This document shows, one piece after another, positions 12,414 to 23,990 of a DNA stretch of 64,000 bases. Origin of the DNA: Omphalotus guepiniiformis (taxonomy: Eukaryota > Basidiomycota > Agaricomycetes > Agaricales > Omphalotaceae); NCBI GenBank assembly GCA_028554645.1, contig JAQOOI010000079.1, positions 1,860,001 through 1,924,000 on the forward strand, read 5' to 3'. A model generated the notes under the pieces. That model was not told the origin of the DNA. It searched no databases and saw only the letters and a list, made by a program, of their open reading frames with translations. Positions within the stretch are counted from its first letter, which is position 1, and each line of letters begins with the position of its first letter. A program made the translations under genes and the position numbers.

Positions 12414-13850
12414 ATGTCTGGAGATACTCCATACACTCTGACTTCTAAGCAGTTGAGTCAGTTCAAGAAAGATGGCTGTATGTGTAATCTTGTTATAATC
12501 GTCTGTGGCGTATAACTGAATCTCATACCTAGTGTATCGCTCTTCCGTCTATCTCCGATGAAGTCACCCAAAACATCTCCCAATGGGCACAAGAGGTCGA
12601 GGTGTGTGGTGGTTTTGACTCTCGATTACACCCCCTTCTCAACACTCGAACAGTGTTTGCCATACCAGCCGGACTCTTGGATGCATTATGATGAAGTTAC
12701 AGAAAACGGTCATACCATCCTGAGCAGGACTGAGAATTTCGCTGCCTATCATAAGGGATTTGATGCCCTATTTCGAGGGGACGTAATCTTGGGTATCCTC
12801 AAGCAGTTGTCCGGCGAAGACATGGCTCTGTTCAAAGACAAGATTAACTATAAGGCGAGTTTTAAAAATCGTCACGTTTGATGTATCGAGTGTTTAGTCG
12901 TGTCTTTTGATAGTTCCCAGGAGGAGGAGGATTCAAAGCTCATGTTCGTGTATTTCTCGCAATTGGATCTGGCTTCTTTATTGATTGCCCCCGTAGATTG
13001 ACGCTCCAGACTGTGTGTTTAAATTTTCGGTAGATAATCGCCAAAGTTAGCCTTTTATCTGACGATGTCTTTAAGATGTACACATAGCGAATGTGAAACA
13101 CCTCACCAGTAAGTGCGTTTGATAGCTTAGCGATACTATCGCAATAACATTCTATAGTCTTAATGGCAGCTCAGCCCGCCACTTTGGAGAATGGCTGTCT
13201 CGAAGTGCGTTGTATTCGAATGTCTCCTCCTGTTATCATTGATTTGGTGTATGCAGGTAGTCGATGGTTCCCATGAAATGGACGTTCCTTTGGGGAAAGA
13301 CGTTTGTATTGAGTCGTCCTGGTGTGACCAACAGAAATGGGTGAGAAAAGATGTAGTCTCTCTCTCGGCATTCGCTGACAAACATGTACTAGACTCCCGT
13401 CCATCTGAAAGCCGGCGAATTCTTGGTCTTCGGCTCGTATCTTGCACATCGGTCTGGCCCAAATCTCTCCGACCATGGACGGGCGGCTATCTATGTGCAT
13501 TTTCGTATACCAGCAACCTGTGGAATCTGACTGCTCTACTCTTCAGTATGCAACTTACAATGCACTGTCGGACGGTGGCGACCGCCATGATGCGTACTAT
13601 AAGCACAGGTTAGTTCATCGTGTTCTGCAACTATCAGCCTCCGAGTGACGATTAATTGGTGATTGAAGGAGAGAATTTTGGCCCGCTACGGCTGACCGCA
13701 AGCCCGGTGAGAAATACGAGGAAGGAGCGCGGCTTTATGGGTACGTCATCTCAATGTTTCCTTTCGTACGGTACACTCATTCTGCTATGTAGATTCGGCA
13801 CACCTATGCTGACTGTTGACAAGGCTACGTACAAGGCCATGGGCCTATGA
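12414..13850 (+). CDS. Phytanoyl-CoA dioxygenase (PhyH) family enzyme
   Basis: This is a gene of many short exons. Joined pieces read: SKQLSQFKKDG, ALPSISDEVTQNISQWAQEV, SWMHYDEVTENGHTILSRTE, FRGDVILGILKQLSGEDMAL, FPGGGGFKAHIDAPD, HLTILMAAQPATLENGCLEV, VDGSHEMDVPLGKDVC, LKAGEFLVFGSYLAHRSGPN, YNALSDGGDRHDAYYKHR and LYGFGTPMLTVDKATYKAM. The HID and the later His before RSGPN are the expected Fe(II) ligands of this 2-oxoglutarate dioxygenase fold. It probably hydroxylates a small molecule; the substrate is unknown. The intron after INYK (exon end 12854) starts with GC. The first intron cannot be closed cleanly: the in-frame join needs the 5-bp TGTAT repeat at both ends, and no natural GT-AG choice keeps the frame. 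Confidence 0.85.
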
Positions 13851-14129
13851 GCAACTACTGAGCTGTAGAATCGACAGTGTTGACGGTAGAATGTTTGAAT
13901 TGATGTAAAAACACTTGCACCTCAAACGCTACGTGTGGCATCAGGTACTCAAGAGAACTCACTGGGTAGTTGTGGGGTACATGAACCTAGCACACTTTCC
14001 AGATACATTGGCCTCGGTCTTCTTCTAAGCCAGTTTAGTTTCACCTGATGTCAGAAACCTGATAGGAATCTTCGCGATTCCATCCTTATCGATGTATCGA
14101 ATACCTTCTCACTAGACTTTGATCAAGCT

Positions 14130-15191
14130 ATGGCTCAAGACGATGTGTCCGGAAGAGACCAGCTCACGAAGCGTCAGCTACCTCAGATGAAGCTGTCCGA
14201 GGCAACCAACCCATTGACTGCTCCGCTCAAGTCGCCAACCGGTCTCGCTCCAAAGGAGCGAGCGCAAAGGAGGTTTAGCATTGAAGGGAACGCCATAGGT
14301 AACGTTGCAGTCATGAATTGCCTGTTTCTGCGCTTCTAGAAAGACGCCCAACCACAATGCAGTTACCGGAGGTGCAGGGGCCATCGGGCTGGAAACCATT
14401 CGAGCACTTTTAGAGCACGGCGCGTCGGGTATCGCGATCTTCGACATCGGTGCTTCCTTTGCTACCGCTCAGCCATTGATCGACATCCTCAAATCTGATT
14501 TTCCTAATGCCAAGATTGTCACGATGGAAGTTGACGTGAGGGACGAAAATATCTTGGAGATTTCGGTGCAGAAGGTTGCCACGGATCTGGGGAGTGTGGA
14601 TGTATTAGTGTGTTGCGCTGGCATTGTCCATTGCACTCATGCGACGGAGACCAAGGCGGAGGATTGGAGGAGAGTCCTGGATGTTAACACTACTGGGAGC
14701 TGGCTCTGTGCGCAGGCAGCTGGGAGGCGAGGATTCTCGAGAATTCTTTCTCTTCACGTCGGGATCTGACATGGCCGTTTGTCTTCTCCAGACAAATGAT
14801 TGCGCAAGGTAGCGGCGGTAGTATCGTTTTCACCGCGTCGATATCCGCCCATCATGTCAACTTCCCGCAACCTCAGGTTGTGTATAACACTGCTAAAGGT
14901 GCTATTCTCCAGCTAACTCGTTCTCTCGCGGGCGAGTGGGCGAGGTACGGTATCCGGGTCAACAGTATCAGTCCGGGATACATGGATACTATCCTCAACG
15001 CTGGAGATGGCTTGGCTGAAGCTCGAAGTATATGGGCAAGCAGAAATCCCATGAGTCGGATGGGGGATCCTGAGGAGTTGACTGGGGCCATTGTGTTGCT
15101 TTGCAGTAAGGTCGGAGGACGGTATATGAATGGCATTGATATTATTGTTGATGGCGAGTCGTTCCGTCGTCGACAACTTCATTTGGATTAA
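14130..15191 (+). CDS. Short-chain dehydrogenase/reductase (classical SDR)
   Basis: Exons 14130-14298, 14363-14726 and 14792-15191 give 310 residues. The nucleotide-binding motif is formed across intron 1 (VTGGAGAIG, the TGxxxGxG type), with CCAGIV (NAG-like) in the middle, catalytic Ser in TASISAHH and YNTAK as the YxxxK pair. RVNSISPGYMDT follows, as usual in this family. It is closest in feel to sugar/polyol reductases (sorbose reductase or arabinitol dehydrogenase), but the substrate is a guess. Intron 2 is a GC-AG intron (donor at 14727). The neighbouring oxygenase gene is on the same strand, so the two could share a pathway; this is inference only. Confidence 0.88.
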
Positions 15192-15594
15192 TGGATTATG
15201 AACAGGCGGTGGCAGCATTTTCTAAAAGAGGAATAAGCATTCTCAGAACTCAGAAGTGTCAAAAACGTCGATAAACACGAGGGTATCCAAACGAGAGTAG
15301 TGGTAGTGCTTCAGACTTAGAAAATAGAATGGCTCTTTATGTTCCGTTTCATTTGTCATATGTGAGGGTGCCTTCACGCTGGATGAAGGGTTGCGAATGT
15401 CCTCCATTCTGAAGCCTTTGATCTCTTTGACCTAAAAGGTGAAAGGGCGATAACAATCGCGCAGCAGGTTGCACCTATCATTCGCAATAATAACGTATCG
15501 TTGGAGGATACGAAAGAAAACAAGAAAATACAGCGGTATTACACCATATCTTGAAGAATACATAATGTACTTTTTGACAGTCGCCAGCTATGTG

Positions 15595-18500
15595 TCAGGT
15601 CGCGGTCACAACCATCTCTACATCCTGGCCTGACTGCTTGACTTTACTCTGATCGACGATATAGGACAGTAGTGAAACATTCTGGTCGCATCTAAGAAAT
15701 GAAGGGTGGGTCAGGAACAATAATGCAGTTATTTTATGAAGACGAGCACTCACAATCGCGAAATGCTCTGCTCGCAGTCTGCTAGTCCTTTGTGTAACAC
15801 CCTAAGCACGCTCGCATACTCCCCTGACCTCTCCCTCAGATATCTTCCATGCGTCATCAGCAACGTATTCGCCCACAGAAGATCAAACTCCAAATGCGGC
15901 GTCCTTTGAATATGCTCCCCGACGAACCTCAACAGAGTCGAAACATACATCGTTGGGAGCTGCCGTACAACCAAGCGAATATCACCACTCGGTATGCTTT
16001 CGTACACACGCTGTATGAGTGAGGCCTCGTTGAGCCTAAAGGCCATGACGAGTGCTTTCAGAAATTCCCGTGAAGCAAGGACATCGATAACTGAGTCCGG
16101 GGTGAGGTCAATGGTCAGATCGAAGGGATCAAATGACACCGTATCGTCTAAACTGTATATCAACAACCCTTCAGTGGAAGCAGCAGCCCATGCTCGCCCC
16201 GTAGGACTGAACCTCACACACTTGGTCCTAGCTTCCTGTCGGTACTTCCGTATAGACATATCTTTCGCTCCTCTTGAAGCCCCTGGTAGACTTTCGTCTA
16301 ACCTATCAACCAAATCCTCCTCGTCCCCGCGCGTATCAATGAGGTCAATGTTAATCCCAGCCTCGTTCACGCGGCGCGAGTCAAGGAACTCTTGTGTCCC
16401 GTCAAGAGAGAGATTCTCCGAGATTTGCCATTTGCGGACCATCACACCCTCGCCCTCTCGAGTGTCATACAGACACACGTATTTGCTGTTCCCACCGGCC
16501 AATACGCATTTACCGTCTGCGGTGTACGTGAGGCTCGTGAAGGCTTTACCTGAAGTGCTATTGGCAGCAGACATCCGGTCATCCGCTTTCCTTCCACCAG
16601 AAATATCCTTCCGACCCTCGATAACGTTGGTTTGTTTGGAGTTTTGCACATCGAAAAAGAGGATCTGTCCATCTAACGTAGAACATGCAAGTTCGCGTCC
16701 ATCGGGTCTCCATCCGACAGCAAGAGCGTCTGAGTTGAGGGCGAAAGGCTCTACAGCGTGGGATCGTCCAAAGACGTTCCATACACGAGCTGTACGGTCC
16801 CATGACGCGCTCGCTAGTTGATTTGCACCTGAAGGGCAAAATGCCAGCGCACTGATAGGGCCTTCGTGTCCAGCGAGAATATCGAGGAGTTTACCTGTCT
16901 GGACAGACCAGAGAAATATTTCAAAAGAGTCTGCTGAACCCGCGGCGATGACTTCTCCGGATGGGTCTACAGCAAGACAAGAGAACTGCACAGGAGAAGG
17001 AGAGGTGAACGTGCGGAAGTTGCGGTACCGCACAAGGTCGTATGCACGGACCGTACCATCAAGACTTGCGCTAAAGACGATAGACCCATATTTTGCAAAC
17101 TCGACCGAGGATACAGGGGCAGAGTGTTCGGAAAAGGTGACAAAACAGAAACCAGAGTGGGTGGACCATATTTTGACCTTGCCGTCGTCACCGCCTGTGG
17201 CGATAGTCTGTCCATCGGGTGCATATGCCAAGGTGTTCATGTCGAAAAAGTGTCCTTGTTGTTTTAAAACGTATGATTCAGATTGCCACTCCCAGACTAG
17301 AAGTTGACCAAGTTTCCGAGCGCCAAACGCGAGCCATTCACCGGATGAATTTATGGCGACGGAAGATATCTTTTCGGAGGAAATGCTGAGGGTATGGATA
17401 GAGGTGAACGAGGGCATCTCCCACAGACCGAATATGCCAGAAGAAAACCCTATCACTAGGAGAGAGGTTGAAGGGTGGAAAGTGGCGCATACGACTTTAG
17501 AGCGGTCGGTGTTGTTGAAATAATTGCGTTTGAACACCCCCCAGCGTGTATTAATGATGCGATTGGAGTTGCTCGAAGAAGTCGAGGCAATGGGGAGGGG
17601 AGAGTCAGAATCAGAATCAGACTCTATGTCAGATGAGGATTCTTTGCCTTTCCAGACAAAGACCGCGCCGTCGCGGCTGACAGTGTAGATCTAGTCCTCT
17701 GTTAGACACGACTACAAAACAAGAAGAGTGGGAACGTACTGTCGTCCCATCCTGTGAGAAATACGCTCCAAGCACAGCGTCTTTATGCCCTGCAAACGTT
17801 TTTGGTCTAAATCCTTCGACAGGTTCTAGAGTATACAGGCGTGCGGTCATATCACGCGAAGTGGAAATAAAACATCTAATGGAGAGTCAATGATCATGAA
17901 AAGTCACGATATAGGCGTGACAAACATTTTGAATCTTGCGCCCACTGAATGCTCAGCACGTCGTCATGGTGGCCGGTGTATGTTCGATGAAGCACAAATG
18001 GAGCGAACTCGCGCGCCAGGTGATTGGGAGTTTGCCAAACTTGGAAGTGTGCGCCATGGGTGACCGCTATGTACCTACACTTATGATCAGCTTCGAAAAC
18101 TATGATCCATTAGAGCTTTTACTCGCTTTCCGTTGGGCGAAAACTTGACGTCCTGAACAGGTTTGTGGAAGTTAAAATGGTGTAGAACGACTCCTCGTTT
18201 GAAGTTCACTAGCAATGCTCGTCCATCTACGAAGAAGAACTCATTTAATGCTTTGATATATGCGTCATCTGCAGAGAGACACACCTTCATCCACGCTGAT
18301 CAAGATATTCGCATCGGGACTTAGTGCAATGGCATTTATGTTCTTTCGATTTTCGAATGCAAATGTCGAGGATTTGTTACTACCAAACAGTAGAATATCA
18401 GAGTTGGAATAAATATAAGAGCTCGAACACGTACTTGACGAGGTCAAAAACCGATACTCGATTGCCCACAGGACTCAGTAATGTGTTTCCGTCTGGGGTG

Positions 18501-18634
18501 AAGAGTACGTTCCCTTGTCGATAAACGGTCCCGCAGATGTTGGAGAACTAAATGAATGATTCTGCCGTTAAGTTTTTCGTGAATGAAGGTGTTTCGAGGC
18601 CATTCATGTTGCTCACCTTGAAGTTTGCCTTCAT
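15595..18634 (-). CDS. PWP2: Periodic tryptophan protein 2 (U3 snoRNP WD40 protein)
   Basis: Eight exons on the minus strand (18634-18617, 18547-18435, 18379-18285, 18226-18127, 18074-17922, 17875-17740, 17690-15754, 15691-15595) give about 882 residues, close to the usual length of about 900. It begins MKANFKFSNICGTVYRQGN, as Pwp2 does, followed by WD40 blades (SVDEDGRALLVNFKRGVV, VTHGAHFQVWQTPN, FISTSRDMTARLYTLEP, IATGGDDGKVKIWS, LASASWDRTARVWNV). A Ser/Asp-rich insert lies before the large exon, and the C-terminal helical part carries FLKALVMAFRLNE. Pwp2 is part of the UTP-B subcomplex of the small-subunit processome in the nucleolus and is needed for 18S rRNA maturation. The intron at 18126 starts with GC. 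The junction 17922/17875 is flanked by an ATGTTT repeat and adds two residues compared with the family. Confidence 0.92.
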
Positions 18635-18995
18635 CGAACGAGTGTCGAAAAGAGATGGAAACTTTTTACACAGCCACATCAAATTTACTCTCGACCACCG
18701 CAGTGCTCAGGCTCTACATCCTCAGAAACAAGGACTCTGTTCTCAGGCAAGAAAGGTTATATTCAAAACAAGATAGCTTGTGTGTAAACTTCAATTATCT
18801 TCTGCCTCCTTCGAATCTCAATGTTCACCGGCAAACGCTCATCTGGAATACGGAATACCTTCAGCGGCAATACAGGAGCAAGATAATCAGTCGAATCAGA
18901 TATTCTCAAAGCCTCAGGAAACTACAAAACTGCAACTACAACCCGCACAGATTATGATACAAGTGGATAATACATGTTTTTCGCTTTGATGTAAT

Positions 18996-19338
18996 TCATC
19001 TCAAGTTCAAGTCTTCATACACTTTCTGGACGCCATCCACGCCCCATTTTTTCATGAAGTAGGTCTCGCTGTATATATCATTGTAAGTCCTCATTCACGA
19101 AAGATTGGCGGAAAAGTTAACCTTTCTTACTGTGATTGTCTATCTCTCTAAACCCATAATAGTATATGAGTGAGGAAGCTCCCATAGCCGCAAGAAAGCC
19201 CATCATCTGCAAGACAATGTCTCAGCAAAATATCGCGTGGATCTACAAGTGAGACGAAGAACATACGACATTCCTGTTACTCGGCAGCCTTGGTGTCCCA
19301 CCACTTCCAACGCCAGGCGCAGAAGGGCTAGCGGCCAT
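18996..19338 (-). CDS. Small single-pass membrane protein, 65 residues
   Basis: Exons 19338-19267, 19206-19154 and 19068-18996 give 65 residues. The start MAASPSAPG is Ser/Ala/Pro-rich, followed by LPSNRNVMMGFLAAMGASS and a Tyr-rich segment end (LIYYYG), so one membrane span is likely. The tail ETYFMKKWGVDGVQKVYEDL is charged and looks conserved. The second intron may instead use the GT at 19130, which gives a different, shorter tail. Size and layout recall small mitochondrial inner-membrane proteins, but I do not recognise the family. It lies tail to head behind PWP2 on the same strand, with about 360 bp between them. Confidence 0.5.
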
Positions 19339-19810
19339 TTGCAATCGGGGTGTACGATACATCGTTACTTGCTACTCGTTCGAAGACTGGATTTAGGTCA
19401 ATAGGGCACAATCCGACCAGTGCTTTATATATCCCATTGAATGAAGTGGAGACATTGAGGTCATGCCGTGGCAGCCTCCAGGCTAGAATCTGTTGACGAT
19501 GGTCAGCTCACCTTGAAACATGACTAGGATTCAGGGGGTATGACGCGCTGTCTTGCGCCGCCCTATATACCGGGTATGATTCTACCTTACAGATTTCCCC
19601 TCATCGATGCCTACCCACCACTGCACCTCAGGATGGCTTCTTCGCAAAGTTCATCAATGTCTCAGGGCACCGCGCTGCCCACGCATTTTCTTGTCTACGA
19701 CCACAACAACGCCAGCTTCACTCTGCAGGCTCGCTAGCCTGCGCTCCTTGGCCCCCTAAGATTGTCTGTTCAGGCGTTCTTCGGCGTCATACGCCAACAA
19801 TTGGGCACAG

Positions 19811-20275
19811 CGTGCCCGCGAAGCCCACTAGCTCCTCGCTGTGGCTTTTCTGAATCGTCAGAAAAATTTGGTACCGCGTACCCGCGAAGCCCACTAGCTT
19901 AATCGCTGTGGCCTTTCTGAATCGTCAGAAAGATTTGGTGCCGTGCACCCGCGAAGCCCACTAGCTTAATCGCTGTGGCCTTTCTGAATCGTCAGAAAGA
20001 TTTGGTGCCGTGCACCCGCGAAGCCCACTAGCTTAATCGCTGTGGCCTTTCTGAATCGTCAGAAAGATTTGGTGCCGTGCACCCGCGAAGCCCACTAGCT
20101 CACGCTGTGGCCTTTCTGAATCGTCAGAAAGATTTGGTACCGTGTACCCGCGAAGCCCACTAGCTTAATCGCTGTGGCCTTTCTGACTTGTCAGAAAGAT
20201 TTGGTGCCGTGCACCCGCGAAGCCCACTAGCTCATCGCTGTGGCTTACTTGATTCGTCAGAAAATGTTCTAGTAC
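19811..20275. repeat. Minisatellite, 66-67 bp unit with an internal hairpin, about 7 copies
   Basis: Units start with CCCGCGAAGCCCACTAGCT at about 19816, 19881, 19948, 20015, 20082, 20147 and 20213. Each unit carries CTTTCTGA-ATCG-TCAGAAAG, an 8-bp perfect inverted repeat with a 4-nt loop; one unit has changed the loop to CTTG with the stem kept. Central units are nearly identical and outer ones diverge. Confidence 0.9.
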
Positions 20276-20787
20276 TATTCAGGCGCCAGGGATGTAAGGG
20301 TTTCACTCCCTTGGGCTCACACCAGGTGATGTATCAATATGTATCATTCTCTTGAGCTTACTCGTTTCGTCATTTGTAGACATTTTGTTCAAATCCTTCA
20401 CCTCTGTTCGAGTTGGGCGTTAGTCGGGGTTATATCAGAGGACATGTCCTTTTTTTGCAACTTTTGTATCCAGCGTACTCATACTTAATCCTGACCAGTC
20501 TTCTTCGATTGCTACTACCAAGTATTTCAGTATATTGAGGATAGAATTTATCATAAATTACAGAAAGCAATTTCATTTAACAAAAGCAATCTATGTTTCG
20601 TTTGGCGGCGCTCTTGATATCCATTGTATACCTGAATGTCTGTGCCGTACATATCCTCATCATCCGTAGTTGACCTCTAGTATAGATCAAAGACATGATT
20701 CACATGATGTTTATTAGTATTAGTCCTATTGCAGACGGTAAGTATAAAGAGTTTCCCATTGAAACAATGCTTTCCCCAAATCCAGAG

Positions 20788-21085
20788 ACCTCACCCACTC
20801 TCTTCACAGGGTGTGAGGTTCCTCACCCACTCCCTCCGGGGGATGTGAGTCGCTGTCCACCCACTCCTTTTCAGGGGCGTGAGCGATGGATTTCAAGCTC
20901 TTCACCCACTCCTCCAGGAATGTGGAGAATAGCTCTGTCACCCACTCCTCCGGGAATGTGACAAGCCCTCGCTTTCACCCACTCCTCCGGGAATGTGACA
21001 AGCCCTCGCTTTCACCCACTCCTCCGGGAATGTGATAAGCTCACTTTCACCCACTCCTCCGGGAATGTGAAAGCCTCGCCATCCA
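20788..21085. repeat. Second minisatellite, about 36-bp unit, about 8 copies
   Basis: Units share TCACCCACTCCTCCGGGAAT followed by GTGA and a variable CAAGCCCTCGC spacer. The right-hand units are almost identical and the left-hand ones vary. No coding frame crosses the array with protein-like sequence. Confidence 0.85.
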
Positions 21086-21654
21086 ACATTGGATCCGTAG
21101 TCGAGTCGACAGATTAGCCTGTTGCAATGGATACGTCACGTCTTTCTTGCTAACCGCTAGATGAGTACGAACAGTTCTCTAGGTGTTGACAACTTACTAT
21201 CCGCAGTCTACACTTCAGGTTCCTCGAGTTACTCGCCCTTCCGTGCTCGCTTTCTTTCCCTTTTCTTCACACTTTCTACTCGGTCTTTTTCATTGTCTTT
21301 CGACCATTTCTTGTTCCCTCTTGTTCTCGGAGAGCAGTATTACATCGAAATGTCTTCGTCCCACATAATATCCTGTATCCAAAGGTCCTTTGCCTTTAAA
21401 AGCGGCTAAGATCCAATACATGTCTTTGTTTCCCGGGCTCAGCCTGGGTGCAGCTGATGATGAACGAATCTGAAGGAGATGAATGACTCGAATTGAATGG
21501 GAGCTCTTAGCTGCGGACAAAACCCTTCAATGTGCGTCGAGTTTCGAACTTCGAAGATGAATGATTCTGGTAACATGATCATAGTGTCAATCCAGCAAAC
21601 ACGTTACGAATTCGGAGTGTAACGAAGGATTCGTTCTTATGGCGGCACCGTCCA

Positions 21655-21957
21655 GCCAAAAATTTGACGGTTAAGCGGGCCTCCGCTTTGATCGGAGCGA
21701 CCTTAAATTGCATATGTAATAATTGTATATTAGTCAGCATTTTCGGCCCTCGTTTTTGCGCACTTATGGTCAGTTAAGCTGGCCTCCGGTTAAGTCGGTT
21801 GTCATTGCCGGAGGCCTGATTAGTCAGCGTTTCTCTTGCGCTCCGTGGTCAGTTAAGGCTGGCCTCCGGTTCAATCGGTCCGTCCTTGCCCGAGGCTCGT
21901 TCTGCCCCTCATCTGCCCCCTCATTTTTGTGCTCCATGCCACTGGCAGGACTGGGTT
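21655..21957. repeat. Diverged copies of an 85-bp GC-rich element
   Basis: The block GTCAGTTAAG(G)CTGGCCTCCGGTT ... TCGGT ... GAGGC occurs at about 21768-21830 and 21849-21900, with a third weaker form (GCGGGCCTCCGCTTTGATCGG) at about 21675-21700. It lies at the left border of the AT-rich element. Confidence 0.6.
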
Positions 21958-22364
21958 AGATATTATTTTGAGGTTGTTATAAACATAAAATATTCTAGGA
22001 GGTCCAAGTTATAAATGTATTAAAACAAGATGTTAAATACAAGTAAAAAAAAACACTTTTTTTGTAAGAAACATGTAATTTTTTATACACTGGATGAAAT
22101 TTAACATAAAATCTGTGAGAAAATGCTAAACATATGTTGAATTAATACGGAAATTTTTCATCATTTTTTTGCTACTAATACTAAAATTATGTTGAAATTA
22201 TAGTAAATTGTATCAACACAATACCTTCATTTCTCCAACATCAAACACAGTGATTTACAGTGAACAGATGTTGAACAAATATCAAAAATCATTTATCATA
22301 AAACTTTAATTATACACTCTGTACACCTGTATACACACTGTCTGTATACAGGGTGACAGATGTA

Positions 22365-22640
22365 CAGGGTGTATACAGGTATACAGGATGACATGTATAC
22401 AGGATGTATACAGAGTGTATACAGAGTGTATACAGGGTGGATACAGGGTGGATACAGGGTGGATACAGGGTGTATACAGGGTGCATACAGAGTGTATACA
22501 GAGTGCATACAGGGTGTATACAGAGTGCATACAGAGTGTATACAGAGTGTATACAGGGTGTATACAGGGTGTATACAGGGTGTATACAGGTGGGAGTGTA
22601 TACAGTGTGTATACAGAGTGTATATGGGTGTATACCTTGT
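22365..22640. repeat. 12-bp satellite array 1
   Basis: Tandem units of the form GTATACAG(G/A)GT(G) repeat throughout, with G/A and T/C/G variants at fixed positions. Because 12 is divisible by 3, all frames stay open and give meaningless repeats on both strands. Confidence 0.93.
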
Positions 22641-23024
22641 CTGTATATACCTCACCTTGGAAACATCTTCTGTACGCAAGTTTGTATATATTAACCCCTA
22701 TGTTCTGTATACAGAGATGTCAGTGTCCATCTACTAGGTCCATGCAGATGCATCCTGGATGTATACACATGAGATATGCAAGATGAATTCACCTAATGTA
22801 CAACTGTGTCCATATACACAGACTATATACATAAATGATCCTGTTTACCATAGCTTTGTTATTTGTTTAACATATAGCCAGTATATATGAACAACCAAAA
22901 CATAAATTTTACCATCAGATATTTAACATTACTTTCACATATGTTTAGCATAAGTTCACAGTAATTTTCTGTCTGTTATTCTGGATCAATTTTAAATTGG
23001 TTTAGCATATTTTTCACACATCTA

Positions 23025-23163
23025 CACCGCCAACAACTCAACATAAATCCCACGGAAAAATATTACAAATATGGTGAAATAACATGAAAAATTAAACTTT
23101 TGATGTAATTTCACCATATTTTTAACATTTTCCCATGGAATTTATGTTGAATTGTTTGCAGTG
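23025..23163. mobile_element. Nested 139-bp MITE with 3-bp target duplication
   Basis: Starts CACCGCCAACAACTCAACAT and ends as the near-complement (its inverse reads CACTGCAAACAATTCAACAT), so the inverted ends are about 35 bp. It is flanked by CTA on both sides (23022-23024 and 23164-23166). The second module copy at about 24400 has the empty site with a single CTA. Its ends resemble those of the larger host element. Confidence 0.85.
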
Positions 23164-23469
23164 CTATTCTATTTCTCTCTGTATTTAACTCTGAATATAT
23201 CTTATTTGTTCAGCATATCTTCAGTATATTTGCACAAGCAAAACATGAATGTTATTTTAGAAACATTTAACATTAGTTTCACATTTGTTTAGCATAAGTT
23301 CACAGTAATATCCTGTCTGTTATTCTGAATTGATTTTGAATTGCTTTAGCATAGTTTTCACACACCTTTTCCATTTGTCTCTGTATTTTATGATGAAACA
23401 ATCATGATCTTGATTAACATAATTGCATCCAAAATTCAATATTTATTTTAAACAATTTTCTCAAAAATA

Positions 23470-23990
23470 ATGTATAGAGTGTATATAGGGTGTATACAGG
23501 TCTACAGGGTGTACTACAGGGTGTATACAGGGTGAGATGTATACAGGGTGCATACAGAGTGCATACAGAGTGCATACAGGGTGTATACAGGATGCATACA
23601 GGGTGTATACAGGGTGCATACAGGGTGCATACAGGGTGCATACAGGGTGTATACAGGGTGTATACAGGGTCAGGCTGGATACAGAGTGTATACAGGATGT
23701 ATACAGGGTGCATACAGAGTGGATACAGGGTGCATACAGGGTGCATACAGAGTGTATACAGAGTGCATACAGGGTGGATACAGGGTGGATACAGGGTGGA
23801 TACAGAGTGCATACAGGGTGGATACAGAGTGCATACAGAGTGCATACAGAGTGCATACAGAGTGCATACAGGGTGTATACAGAGTGTATACAGGGTGTAT
23901 ACAGGGTGTATACAGGGTGTATACAGGGTGTACACAGGTGTATACAGAGTGTATACAGGTATACAGGGTGACATGTATACAGGGTGTATA
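23470..23990. repeat. 12-bp satellite array 2
   Basis: Same GTATACAGGGT-type unit as the array at 22.4 kb, about twice as long. It is part of the second copy of the array-plus-tail module inside the CACTGG element. Confidence 0.93.

Noticed and set aside
15994..16821. Plus-strand frame of 275 codons
   Set aside because: Antisense to the large PWP2 exon, whose WD40 sequence is certain.
19811..20275. CRISPR-like array
   Set aside because: Units are head-to-tail without unique spacers, and the genome is eukaryotic.
22300..22790. Long open frames on both strands rich in Tyr, Thr, Cys and His over the 12-bp arrays (also 23414-24114)
   Set aside because: A 12-bp tandem repeat without stop codons keeps all frames open. 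The peptides are simple repeats, not proteins.
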